Below, piece after piece: positions 11,373-23,770 of a DNA stretch of 64,000 nt. The notes beneath the pieces are model-generated. The model was not told where the DNA came from. It saw only the letters and a program-made list of their open reading frames with translations, and searched no databases. The stretch is taken from assembly GCA_003640385.1 (NCBI GenBank), contig RCAB01000064.1, positions 1 to 64,000 on the forward strand, written 5' to 3'. Positions within the stretch are counted from its first letter, which is position 1. Each line of letters begins with the position of its first letter. This stretch comes from Setaria digitata. Taxonomy: Eukaryota; Nematoda; Chromadorea; Rhabditida; Setariidae. The position numbers and the translations under genes are program-made.

Positions 11373-14300
11373 CTGAAATTAAGCAGTGCAGTTATATTTC
11401 TGTTTAGTGTCTACCATCTAGTTTAATTAGCTGCACATTCCAATACGACAAACTCTAATTACACTTATAATAACTGCCTCTCCTATACAACAATGTTTGT
11501 CTTTTCTCATATTCGTTCGTTTACTAATTAATAAATGTGACCTTTTATTGATTAATTGTTTTTTTTTTATTTTGCAAATTAATCAATTCCAATTGTAAAC
11601 TAATCACAAAGTACTGAAATAGTTTGTTCGAAGTCAGGCATTGTTCTCGCTAGTAAATATTAAATTAAATTTCTTTTTCCTAAACTTTTGCACAAAAGCC
11701 TTATGTCTGTTTACATGAGATGCCTAACAAAGCTCACAAGGCTTCTTCCCTATACAGTACATGAGCTGTCATTACAGTCGAGTAAATGAAAAGTCTCTAT
11801 TTCTACGTGCTACACGTGTTATAGACCACGTGAACGCGAACTACTAACACAGTCTCATCCCTCCGTTTTTGGTGTGGGAAGGAAAGCAGTGTTGGAAGTA
11901 AAAAAGCAGTGTGAATGAGAAAATGAAAAATAAACCTGTCGGCAGAATAGGCTGATCGAAGGAAACCCGAGTACAGGTAGATATGTTGGTCGATGATAAA
12001 CTACCACTTCCGTCTATCAGTCGTCGAACTCGACGCGTTTCCTATAAATTTGCTATAGCCTTGAATTTCTAACACCTCCATAGCACTACTTGTTCTCTAG
12101 GCTGTCTTTCATTGCTCTTGGGATTTTCAGGAATAAAGTTAGGAAGTAATTAGTGCGCGAACCAAATGCATGCATTAAAGCGGACCGCATCTAGTGAGGA
12201 AAACTGACTGGAATTAATTAATAAAGGCCTAGAGAAGAAGGAGCCAATCAGGCCTCATCACATGGCTGTTGTTTCATTCAAATCTATTCAATCTTCCATC
12301 AACTAAACTTTAAATTTAAATTTCCCATCTAACGACCATTGCAACCATATGGTACTGCATGTTCGTGTCTGTGTCGGTGCGTGTCCCTGTCTGTCTGTCT
12401 GTGCGAGTGTGAGGAAGAGCAAGGGAAATAGGACTGTGTCGGAGGAGAGAGAGTGTGCCAATGAGGAGGGCACAGAGTGCTTCCATTCCGTTGACTGCCT
12501 TAATTTATTGACATATTTAACGAATTCTCGAAAATTTCCACTGTTTTGTAGGGATGACAATGATGCGTAGCACGGAGACGGCAGTGTGACCCCGGGAGTT
12601 CGCGGAGATGTAGCGTGACCCGGGAGTTCGCGGAGACGGTAGGGTGAGCCGGAAGTTCGTGGGCTTAACTGGCCAGAAGAGTACCCGGAATTCTTCCCGG
12701 CACTGACTGTCGATGTGCTAGTCTAACTCACTTCCGAGAAGTATTATGTTTGCTTTGGTGATGGCACAGATGATCCAGTTTATCCCCAATTACTCGCAGG
12801 AATTCGAGATTCGATTTGCAAGAAGAAGCAGTGAGGGAACTGGGAGTGTATAAGTCGAGGGAGTTGTTACAGGTATTGTTCAGGTGTTCAGGTAACAGAC
12901 AACATAAGGCGGAACGCTCCCAATTAGCTTATTGCTTCTGTTTTTCAGAGTGTAACAGATGGATGAAAACTGTATGTTCCATCATTACTTCTTCATAATC
13001 GCTTACTTCCACTTGATCCTTCCTTCATCCTTGAAATAATTGCTACTAATATAAGACAAAAAAATCCACTTGATTAGTGCAACAATTAGAGGTGACAGCT
13101 GAGAAGGTGTCACACAGAACTAATCAGAAACTTCTGTAGCAGAGAATCTGAATGATTCTCGTCTCACTCCTGAAAGATAATGTTGTCTATTCTTTTCCTA
13201 ATTAATGTCTAAAGCTGTCTGTTTGAATAGAGCTAATATTACAAAATAAATTAATAAAAGTTAGGAAAATATACTACTAAGAGAAAATAAGCGAGTCGAT
13301 CAATTGTTTGGAAAGAGCTGAGAAAGAGAAAGGAAGGTGTAATGAGTCGTGGATAGATTAGTAATTACCATTTCGACATGATATTAACAAAGTAATTGCA
13401 ATTACTTTTGTTACTAAGGAGTGCATAATGGCCATTTTCATCATTATTTAAAAAATGCTATAAAAAGTCAAAATTTCCGGCTTACTACTTAAATTTGATT
13501 ATTTTTTTTTCTAGTGTCTTTAATATTATACAGTAACTTATCTCCATTGAATTTTTGTCTATACTCAAACAAATCGCTTCAATTTATTTAAAAAATTTTA
13601 TCCATCACTGCGAAGAAATTATTTGAAATGAGGGTAAATCGAGTTTCTAAGAATTTATAGCATTTTAAGCTCTTGTTGGCAAAAAAAAAGTAATACTTTA
13701 CATTCAGCCTCTCGCAGGACTTTTTAGAATTCCATTCAACGACAAACATCTAAAAAAAAATCAGTAAATCTTATCATGTTTCCTCTAAAATATTTAATTC
13801 ACAGGTTACTTCTGCATAAATTGTTTAGAATGTGAAATGGACAGAAATGAAAACATTGGATCGATTAATAAATTTTTATTAAAATAACTTTTCTTTCGAA
13901 ATATCACAAATAATTTTTGTGAAATTTAACATGCACCTACCCATAAGTTAAAAAAAGAAGTTTCGTAAGTAGCAGATATATTTTTGTTATTGACAATGAA
14001 CTTTTTAACAGTAGACTTAATTTAAAGGTGTTCCAGTTCTTGTCAGCTCGAAGTTCGAGGAACTCTGATGGTACTGAATAAATTACCTTTTTAGGAATAC
14101 ATTCACACAACTTTTTCAGGATCAGGATAAAATACTATTTCAATTTTCCGATAATTCATTCAATTGTTTCAATGAAATGAGAAAGGAGGGAATGGAGGTT
14201 TTACGAGGACGTCGTACTTCATAAATATAAGTACAGGCGTCCAGAAAAGTTTGCTTTTTTTAGAAGGTAAAAACTCTTCTATTGCTTAATGTGACATCAA

Positions 14301-15635
14301 AGAAAATGATTTATTACAATAAGCATGTTCGCTTCACTCTCAATCATTTTGAAAAAGTGCAATCGTTTGGAACAGTTAAGCATATCATTATCATACCTCC
14401 TACTTCTTCATTTCCTTCTCCCTCTCTCTGTTTTCGAATTGGTTTCACCGATATCTTTTCTTATCAATCCCATGCCAGAGTAATAGCCGGTCCGTTCTTG
14501 AATTTTTAAATTTAAAATTAACCGTCGGTCACTTTTAGTTAAGGTAATTTAACTTCAGCCATTCCTTTACACTCATTTCAATGATGCAAAGTGCTGCTGG
14601 CAGTCTAAAAATAGCGATAGCTCACAAACTCATTGACCTTATACCTCGAAATGAGTCTTTTCTATTTCACTTTTTTTTTTTTTTTAATTTTGGCATTTAT
14701 GTTAGAAGCTAATGAAAAATAAGAATAATAGAGCTAAAATTAAAAGGATCTGAAAATATAGGGGTTCGAAAGTTTTTGAATTGAAATAAAAAATATCTAA
14801 ATTTCTTCAGAAAAAGACAAATGTAAAAGTTAGAGATAAATCAGCGCAAAACTTTTTCGTATGTCGTCAAAGTCATTAGAATATGGGAAAAAAATGAAAT
14901 ATTTTATTCACTTTACTGTTAGGAAAGTAAAGAATGAAGCTAAAGTAAAGGTGAGAGGTTTTCTAAAATGGGTTTAAACTAATGTGGTAATAATTAATAG
15001 TTAAACAGTGAAAAGAGGTCCTTTATTTAATATTCCTATTACTGCGAATAACTACTTGCTGCACATTAAGGAACTTAGTCTAAATTCCAATACGGGGTTT
15101 TTGAACACAAAACTAATGAAGGGTAGAATAGTTAAGCCCTAAGCCAAAATATTGTGATCGCCGAAATTATCTTTTACAGTGCACTTACACGCCTGTAATT
15201 ACCGCTGGGTGGGTATTTCGGTAGCTTTTTAGTGCAACTGACAATTAAATGAAGATTTAAAAAGAAGTTAATGCCTATTGGCATGAAAAACACTGCCAGA
15301 TATGCGAATTATTACTTGATAAGCTGTGGTTAGGGTTGAAAGATAGAATTAAAATTAAACTGTGTTCACTAGTGGCCCACAGAACAATTTTTAAAAACTT
15401 AACTGAGGAAAGTGGAACATTTGAAAAATTGAAGAAGCGTTATTTTGCATTTACTTTGGAAAGTTTGATGTAATCTCGATTAAACTTGATTGTCGCTTCA
15501 GAAGGTTCTTTTTTGTGCAACTCCCAACAAGCAATATTTGGTGGTTATTAATTAAATCGTAGAGAAGTGCTTAATTAGTTTGTGTTATAATTTTCTCAGA
15601 CTTTCACATCAAGTACAGGTGAAAAAATAACTTAC
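11373..15635. other. Probable long intron with a short GC-rich island
   Basis: AT-rich, without supported exons, apart from a GC-richer patch at about 12350-12720 that includes the tandem repeat listed separately. Open frames in the patch on both strands are rich in Ser, Cys and Arg and look compositional. It may hold an alternative promoter or first exon, but nothing in the sequence proves it. Confidence 0.35.
12573..12659. repeat. Three tandem copies of a 28-30 bp GC-rich unit
   Basis: Units at 12573-12602, 12603-12630 and 12631-12659 share the frame CGGAGA...GTGA(C/G)CC(C)GG(G/A)AGTTCG with small indels. Its composition differs sharply from the surrounding AT-rich DNA. Confidence 0.75.
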
Positions 15636-15870
15636 TAGTGGTTTAGATGAGGCATCTTTGAGAATTGATTGTGGCATCAGAGCTTTCTGCTTTTGGGATA
15701 CAGGCAGTGTCTGACAGGATTCAGCAGCTGGATCTGATAGTTGTGAAGGCGAATTTATTTCCGGATCATCACTGTCACATTTTCCGGATTTATTCCTCGC
15801 GCGACTACTTGTTGATTCACCACGAATGCAAGACGTCAGCAAATGCAGTTTGAAGCGAATTTTCGTCACA
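15636..15870 (-). CDS. Probable upstream exon, Ser-rich; perhaps 5' part of the PDE3-like gene
   Basis: A minus-strand open stretch of about 78 codons ends at a strong donor (CTA|GTAAGT, exon end 15636). The protein is Ser/Pro/Lys-rich (for example DDPEINSPSQLSDPA) and looks like a disordered linker. The acceptor at the right end is not clear. An in-frame stop lies just upstream near 15877, so the exon starts after it. It has the same strand as the PDE3-like exons, but its phase 0 end does not fit the next known exon directly. It could belong to another gene. Confidence 0.4.
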
Positions 15871-18800
15871 ATTTAATCTCCGAACAATGGCGACCAGATG
15901 CGCTTGAAGATCTAAAATGTAGTAGTTTTGTTGGGAAAAAGATATGCTGAAATGCTCGAAAAGCAACTCAGAAAATTCAATCATATGTCAGATGGCTACA
16001 CTTTAAAATTTTATCTCAGTTTAAACCTGAGATAATGCAAATGTTGTGATGAAAGAGGTCAAGTGGCGTTCAAGAGAAATAGTATTCTCTAATGATCTTA
16101 TCAACAAGTACAACATCTGTTAATATGACAACAAATCAGCGAAAGAAAGATTGTGATTTAGTGTTCCTAATTTCTTTTCTTTAGGCGAAGAAAAAAAAAG
16201 TTTGTGAAGAATTTCTGACGAAATTATAATTAAAATTTAGAATGATGGAGATTATATTTCGATCAGCTCTGGAAAAAAAAGAAAAAAAAACTGAACAAAT
16301 TGACTAGGAAGATGACGCAGTGGCTTATATCTGATAAAGTAAATGAAGAGAGTGTTGACTTCAGAGCAGATGCTCGTACTTTTCCTTCTCTACTTGGCTG
16401 ATAAATTCAGCTGTCGTAATTGCCCTAGATCGGTTCCTACAACTATTTCATTACTTCAGGAGAGAAAAGCCATGTCGACGGATCCTTTTTTTTTTGTATT
16501 ACAGCAATTAGATAAACATCAATGATCGAGCGGAGTGCTATTAGATAGAAAGATTGCTTGCAAGCTAGAAGTTAAAATTTGACTGACAGTCATCTGCTAG
16601 AAGTGACAATAATGATAAATTACTGATTATTCAACTGATAGTCTGAGAACCTTGGAATATTCATTAATAGCCGTGCTATCAGCAGTTATGATGTAGTTAA
16701 TGTAAACCATCAAACCCTTATGCTTATGCGTCATTAAAGTTGAATGCAAAAAGACATCTCTTCACATTTTTTATCACATTTTAATTAGTACGTGTCATGG
16801 GATTATTATAGAGATTTTGAAAAAGGTTATTATTCGTTATCGCATCGAGTTCTAATACCTTTAATTAAATGAGTTATATTGCAGGTGAAAGAGGAAAAGT
16901 ACATATTTAAACAGGTAGACAATGCAGTAATGACAGCAACAAGTCATAAATTTAGCACATTAAGTTTCTACTTCGATCGCAATTTTCTGTTAATTCGATA
17001 CCTGTAAATTGAAAAGATGACGAAGTTACACTCTCCCTTTCTGCGATAAATTTTGTTTTCTAAATTCGTAGTGAGAAAAAATTTTCAAAAACAAAATTTA
17101 TTTTGAGAAAAGAGAGCCTAAATCTTTATTTTTTAAATTTAACAGCATCATATTAAATTGCTGTCGGAGTAGGAACTAATTGTATAACGTTTATGTACTT
17201 TCTGACATGCATATATTAATTACGGTAAAAGACAAGTTAGGAGAGATGAAATTTAAAATTTATTCTTTTCACATTAGAAAAAGAAAAAAACATTCAAAAT
17301 AATTCATTTTTTCTAACGTCAAAATGTTTTTAAATTAAAGCAAAATAAAGTAGTGTAGTGTAATTTAGAAATGTCTTTTTTGTAGTAAGTATTTGAGTTC
17401 TAATTAACTTCATAAGTATCACATACTAATGTGGTCTAGGAGGAACAAAATCCTAAAAATTAGAAGCTAGAAAGTAAAGGAGACATTACTAGAAGACGTA
17501 AAATGCAACAGAGGCAGAAACAAGAAGTTCCAATTTCAAAGTATAGTGAAAGTTTAATGAGCTTCAAAAATAAAAAGGAACTCGAGTGCACTGGCTCCTT
17601 TATTCTTTTTATTTGCTTCATCTTAATCTCTAAACATCTATTAGTGTTTTCTTCTAGGGAAATTTTCCCTTACGGAGACTTCTTTAAGCGCTAAATTTAA
17701 TAACAATTCTTATCTTGATCAAAAAGTTTGTACTAAATTGAAAGTGAAGTAACTAGGAAGACAGTCCCAAATCAAACAGCCTCTATGTTATTTACTTCCC
17801 AAATATATTTTGGATAAGGAGAAGAGCTTAGGAAGTTGAGGAATTTTCTTCGAAAATGAATTAGCTGTCGATTTCGTTCAACTTTATAATCTGGAAAATC
17901 TTAACGATTTCAAGCAATTTCAAGAATACAATAATTTGCTTTAACCAAATCAGAACTGGGCTGTTTCTTAAGGCCAAAAAATTGATGAACTAGATTGATT
18001 TTCGATTATATTCGAGCAAACAACTGATGCAATGTTTTTTCTTCCTGACTGTCTCTTGCTAAGAGAAGAACAAAGCAGCAGTTCTTGACCTAAATTTGAT
18101 GAAGATTGAAAGGTAATATCGCAGTTGACGCCTTCTTCCAGACGTTACAAATATATTCAACTTTCACAAATCTTTTTTTTTTTTAGGAGAAATTCTTTTG
18201 AAAGATAGATTTTTTTTATCACATTCAGTAAGAGCATTTTGTGCGATCTGACAGCTATTTTGAAATTTGTTATAAATCTTACAAGCCCCACACCTTGTTG
18301 ACTTTTCGATTTCGATCTCACTAATCCAGAACCTTTACACTATTTGAAAAAAAAAAAAAAAAACCACAGTGGTGTTTTTCGCTGGAGATAAATTTTAAAA
18401 CGTTACATCGGTTGAATGAAGAAAAGCTTAATTGATAAATAATTTCAAAATAATAATTCATCGTTAGTTAAGAATTAATAACAGAGAATATTTGAATCGT
18501 CAGCACTTCAGTGTACCGAAAGCCAATGTTACTCGCCGGAGAATCACTCCCAGACTCTACGGCATAATGTTTTTTGAAGTATGGGGAAACGAGAAGATCA
18601 TCGTTTCGTATCTAATTGAAAGTTTCACTTCCATTTGCATGGAATTTCCGTTTCAAATGAAATGAGTCAAGAGATAATTTTCGAGGAACGAGACTTTAAA
18701 AATAAGATTTTTAATAAAGAAAACCAATTTCTCATTGCTGAACTTGAAAAGACGCAGTTAATACTTTAAGAGAACATTTTGGTGAACGACGAACAGAATC

Positions 18801-21185
18801 TTACTACAAAATATACTGCTTGAATAAAGTACAATTTATGCCCAGTGGAATAAATTTCTCTGTTTCCTTTTTTGGGTTATCTTTGGGAGAAACTTCATTA
18901 AATTTTAAATTTCACAGAATTTGTCCAGCAACATCTTTCGTAGACAAATAAAGGAAGGTTCTTTTTAATCATACTTTCATCCATTACATATGTGTCTTTG
19001 AAAAATCCGCTTTTCAGAAGTTTTATTCTTAATTAAATAAATCAAAGTTGCACCTTTTTTACATTTTCTTTGACCTTTGATTTCTTACTGAAAAAAGGTG
19101 ATGTTTCCTTAAATAAATGACTTAATTAATTTTAATGAGTGAAAAATAGTTGTTTTTCGTCATGATATGATAATGTGCTGTGATAAATTGTCATAAAGTC
19201 CAATATTCTAATGTGTAACATGTAAAAGTAATAGGACAAGGGATAAAGAAAATAATATCAACATGGAGGGAAATGTTATCAAAAGATAAAAGGAAAGAAG
19301 AAAGGAAGTGCTACAGTTTGATAAAGGAGAAGAAGTGGGACTGTGAAATTTATGTTTAAAGCACAAATTTAGTACAGGCAATTAACCTATAAAACAGAAA
19401 TTCTACACAGAAATAGTAGAGAAAGGATGAAGATTGAAAATTTATTTTTATTTTAACATGCACTTTACGCATGCTTCATTTATATAAAAATGGTTTGCAT
19501 AACCTTTGGAAGGGAATGAATTTTGTTGAGAAAGTTGAGGTCAATCGAAGCATAATGAAGGAATGAGTGATGGGAGTTCAATTAATGGATTGAAATAAAA
19601 CCTTCGGCAAAGTTCTAAACTTTTTTCATTTAAATAATGAGTGAAATGGAAATTTATTAAAAAAACTTATGAATGTGAGTGTAAAAGTTTTATTAAAATT
19701 CCTAATATATATATGTATGCTTTTTATATACATTATATATATATATATATGAAAAATTATTGTTAGTCTCTGAGAAAGATTTAAATAGGGTGACAAGGTA
19801 TTTGACAATGAAAAGGTCAAGGTTCGATTCTTCACTACATCCAACGTTGTATGTGAATACAGGATAGAAAATCGGCCATACAAGTAATAAAGTAAGCAGT
19901 ACTTTATGAAAGACTCCACTCACTCATAGTAATTCCCTTCCACTCAATCACCTAATTAATATGAAAGTTATTAAAGATCTTGCCAATCAAACTGTCTTTG
20001 AAGTCTGTGAATTAGTCCTTTGCAAAAGTACGAAATAAATTTTTTATTCCTAAGGATCCATCATTTATGCATATTCGCTTTACTGCAAAGAACTTGCTAT
20101 TTTTCACATTTTTACCAAAAAAATCTTTTCTTTTTAAGTATTCATAATTCTGCAAGTCCTTCTACACTAAGATTAATGTTTCCTTCAATCCTAACTTCTT
20201 CCAAATATTGCTTCAAACGATTTTCCTTTAATTCCTCCCAAGTGACAAATGGATCAGATGACCAACTACAACGGAACCTTGCAAATTGCAGTAGTGAAGC
20301 GACAAACCACAAAAAGTATTGCTAATCTTTTTTTCTTATATGGTCCGCAAGACTTCATAGCAAACATTTTAGTTGACTTTAAATGACCAGCTATTCCAAA
20401 TGTTTGTCGAGAATCAAAGTGAAACAATTTGTGAAGAAAAAAAGAAAAAGAAAAAATCATGGAAGAATGACCCATCCATAACTGTTTAATCATTCATTAT
20501 TAAACGCCAAATGTTTTGAGCGAAATATCGGTGGCTTAGACTTGAGTTGAGAAGAAGAGAAACTGTTAATTGCTCAATTATGGAATCTTTCTTTTATCAG
20601 TCCAGGATTACTCATACTACTTTGAAAGATTTAAGTCATAACGAGAATGTGAACGAATTACAAGATGAATTGCTAGCTGAACACAGTGAATGTGTAAGGG
20701 ATGGAAGAAACGAAAAAATGAGGGTGAATGAGTGAGATGAACGGAAATTGACTGATTTAGCCAACCGGAAAAGATGCAACTCTATTAATGTTCCGCAAGG
20801 TGTCACACATCGATGTTTTTTTTTTTTCAAACTTTCTTAGTAGAGTGATATTTCATTTTTTGTAAATTTTTCTTGCTTTAATATTCATGGAATAGACAAA
20901 TCTAAAGTATTGAGGCTATCGGAATTGCTGCATGTCGTCGCTACATTACGAATAGATTTGCGATATGAGAAGAGTGCACTGATTAGAACATTTGCGACTA
21001 TCAGTAATAATGAACATTGAAATACCAAACAAAAAGGGTGTAAAATTCTTGGCAGATCGTTTTCTGGACCCTGGTGTCTCATAAAGATAACCAATTTTCA
21101 AAAATATTTTATCTTAGGCTATTCATCGAATGAATAGCAAAGACTCATACACACACATATATATATATATATGGTTATATATAAA

Positions 21186-21194
21186 AAGCGTTGT

Positions 21195-21230
<36 letters not shown>

Positions 21231-21239
21231 ACAACGCTT
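21186..21239. repeat. Perfect 54-bp palindrome with (AT)16 core
   Basis: An 11-bp arm AAGCGTTGTCC, then 32 bases of alternating AT, then the exact inverse arm GGACAACGCTT. Because (AT)n is itself palindromic, the whole 54 bp can form one hairpin or cruciform. Confidence 0.95.
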
Positions 21240-23092
21240 GAGCTAACAGCTTCTTTTAATTACAGACTAACAAAAAAAAGAGAAATCGAAGTTTTTTCCG
21301 GAGTATTTGAAAATGTGAAAACAAATTCATGTCTAAGTAATGAATGCAGCCTCAGGCGTTGGTAATTATTTCCCCGGCGACCAAAGTAATCACATTCCCA
21401 ACTTTGGTCTATTCCATTTAAAGGTGAAGGTAAGTAATCAGACAGACCAATGCGTATATTATTAAAATTTTCCTGAACAACTATTCTGCTTCTCACACAA
21501 AATGTGAAATATATGTCTGATTATGATCCATTTCTTAATTATTTTGTCATGCTAATAACAACCAAATGATTAAAGCAGAAGGATGAAATGTGTTTGAATG
21601 AGTTTAGAACAAGATAAAATTGAAAGAATTCATAATGAGCCCTCTGTACTTCACTAATTACTAGTGCACCAAATACTCAAAAAATTCTTAAATACCCATG
21701 AAAATTATTCATCTGCTCACAGATGAATAATTCAAACTAACTATAGCCTTCTAAAAAAAATTTCTTTGAAGCGCCTTGTCTTTTCAACTATGAGGCATGA
21801 TGGGAGAAATAACAAACAACCGCTAGAAAATGTTTCCAATATTGCTAATCTAATGAAAAAGATCCCATCATGAACTTCACATTTCAAGTTCCTTCAATTT
21901 TCTTTTTTGACTTTTAAAGCGGAAAAATTTAGGAGGCGTTTACTGTCATCCAAACTTTTGGATCATTACTTCAGTAAGGAATGAAAAAATTTGGTAATAG
22001 AACGAACATGTTGTTCATCAAAACCGATTGAGCTTGAAAGAAATTGAGTTGAGTTATCATTTTCCTCCAAACTGATAAATAAAATAGCATCCTGTAGAGA
22101 ACGTAGAATTCATCAACAACTGTTTGTCACCATTTAAATTGTTGATTTTCATGAATTCCAGTAATTTTTTGGAACCTTTTCAAGTTATTATATTTTTTCT
22201 AGATTTTTTCAAAGTTTTTCAATTTTTAAAGAGAAACTAGATTTGTGAGCATAAGAAATGATAACCATTGATAAGGATCAAAGTGTAACATGAAAAAAAC
22301 AACATACAGCTTCACATCAACCTTTTTGCAGTTGGTAAAAATTATTTAATGAAACAAGTGTGCAAGAATCAAAAGTTACTTGTGATCAGAGTAACTAGGA
22401 ACATTATCACTTGAATGTGACAACATTATCATCGGAATGCGATGTATGCATTATTTTAACTGATAAGTGAATAAACAATACATGTTTACTGTCAGCTTAC
22501 TTCCTGCAAACTTACTTTTTTCTTGCAACACAATATCTAGCCAATAATACAAAATGGTCTGATGAACAAACTGACAGTATCCATTTTATACGCTCCGAGA
22601 ATAAGCTTAAATATATATTTTGAAAATGAAATTAGAAAAAGGAATCACTCGTTAATTAAATAAGTAATCAAACGAATGCCATTCATTTTATTCCATCTTA
22701 AATTAGACAAATATTATTTAATTATGTATTTACGGCAATTATATGTGGTTTTCTGTTTCACACAAAAATAGTGTAGAATAGGAAGTAGACTCAATGACAA
22801 AGACGAGCAAACTCTTTCAGAAGAAAGCATTCATTAAAACTATACAATTTTCAAATCAATGAGAAAGGACTTTCAGAATTTTTGTATCGATCCATTTTTC
22901 ACACCATCAAAGATTGAAATTCATTGCTAACATCTTTCACAAACTTCTTCACTCTGGCAACAAACCATAACGAATTTACACTGCAAGTGTTTTTTTCTTC
23001 TAATTATGCTTGTTACTACTAATGAAGAATTGTAAACCATTTCCGGAAATTTCATTCAGGAAAGCTTAAAAGAACATAACTCGGAAATTTCT

Positions 23093-23334
23093 GAAAATTA
23101 AAAGATGATGGTGTTCGACAGATTCGAACATTATATCTTTCATTGACACTGTTGCGACGAACCATTCGGTTATTGCAGAAGATTTTCCGGATCTCTTCCG
23201 AGATGCAAGAGGGAAGCTTCTCCTTCGAGAAGTAGTTCGCCAAAAAAGATCATCCTGTGACAGCTGGATGCTTTTGAAGTACAGCACCTGCATTGATGCA
23301 GACGAATTTTTGACAATTTCAGCAAACTGCTAAC
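23093..23334. other. Candidate coding block, strand unresolved
   Basis: This patch is less AT-rich than its surroundings and open in several frames. On the plus strand a frame ending at a TAA near 23331 reads DLFRDARGKLLLREVV and onward. On the minus strand one frame contains TTSRRRSFPLASRKRSGKSS after a possible acceptor (ATCAATGCAG), which would suit the Ser/Arg-rich N-terminal region of a PDE3-type protein. I cannot tell which, if either, is translated. Confidence 0.25.
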
Positions 23335-23750
23335 GAAGAACCAATGGAGGTGAGGATGAAATGACATGAATATGAGAGTTGGAAAATGGAACCTTAAAGT
23401 GAGTGAAAGAGAGAAATACTGGAGCTGTAGGAGGATGATCCAGAAGGAAGGCTTGTAGCTGAGGAGAGTGAGAGCTCGATCCCTGAAGTGGGATTCGGGA
23501 AAAAGCTTGATTAACCAAGAAGGTATGTTAGTGTGTAAGTAAATACAAGCATGGCATGCCTGATCGATATTTGCTAAGGAAAGAGGCTCAGAAGGCAGAA
23601 AATTAGTAATCGCAGGAGAGGTGCCAGGATGTTGTTTGTAGGGCGCAATATGTTATGAAGTGTTTTGTTTTCATTCCATACCTTCCGATATAATCTTTAT
23701 TAGGAGGATCTGCACAGTGCCTGAGGTGAGTTTCTGAGAGCGTGAACACT

Positions 23751-23770
23751 TCGTGGCTCACGAGCCACGA
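23751..23770. repeat. Perfect inverted repeat, 9-bp arms, 2-bp spacer
   Basis: TCGTGGCTC, AC, GAGCCACGA. It lies in a GC-richer patch where a short plus-strand frame (about 23742-23866) is open to a TAA. Confidence 0.8.

Noticed and set aside
12303..12570. Overlapping plus and minus frames in the 12.3-12.6 kb patch
   Set aside because: Both are open because of local composition (GTGT/CTGT runs). No start context or neighbouring exon fits either.
19815..19845. GGTTCGATTC, resembling a tRNA B box
   Set aside because: No anticodon arm or acceptor stem can be folded around it.
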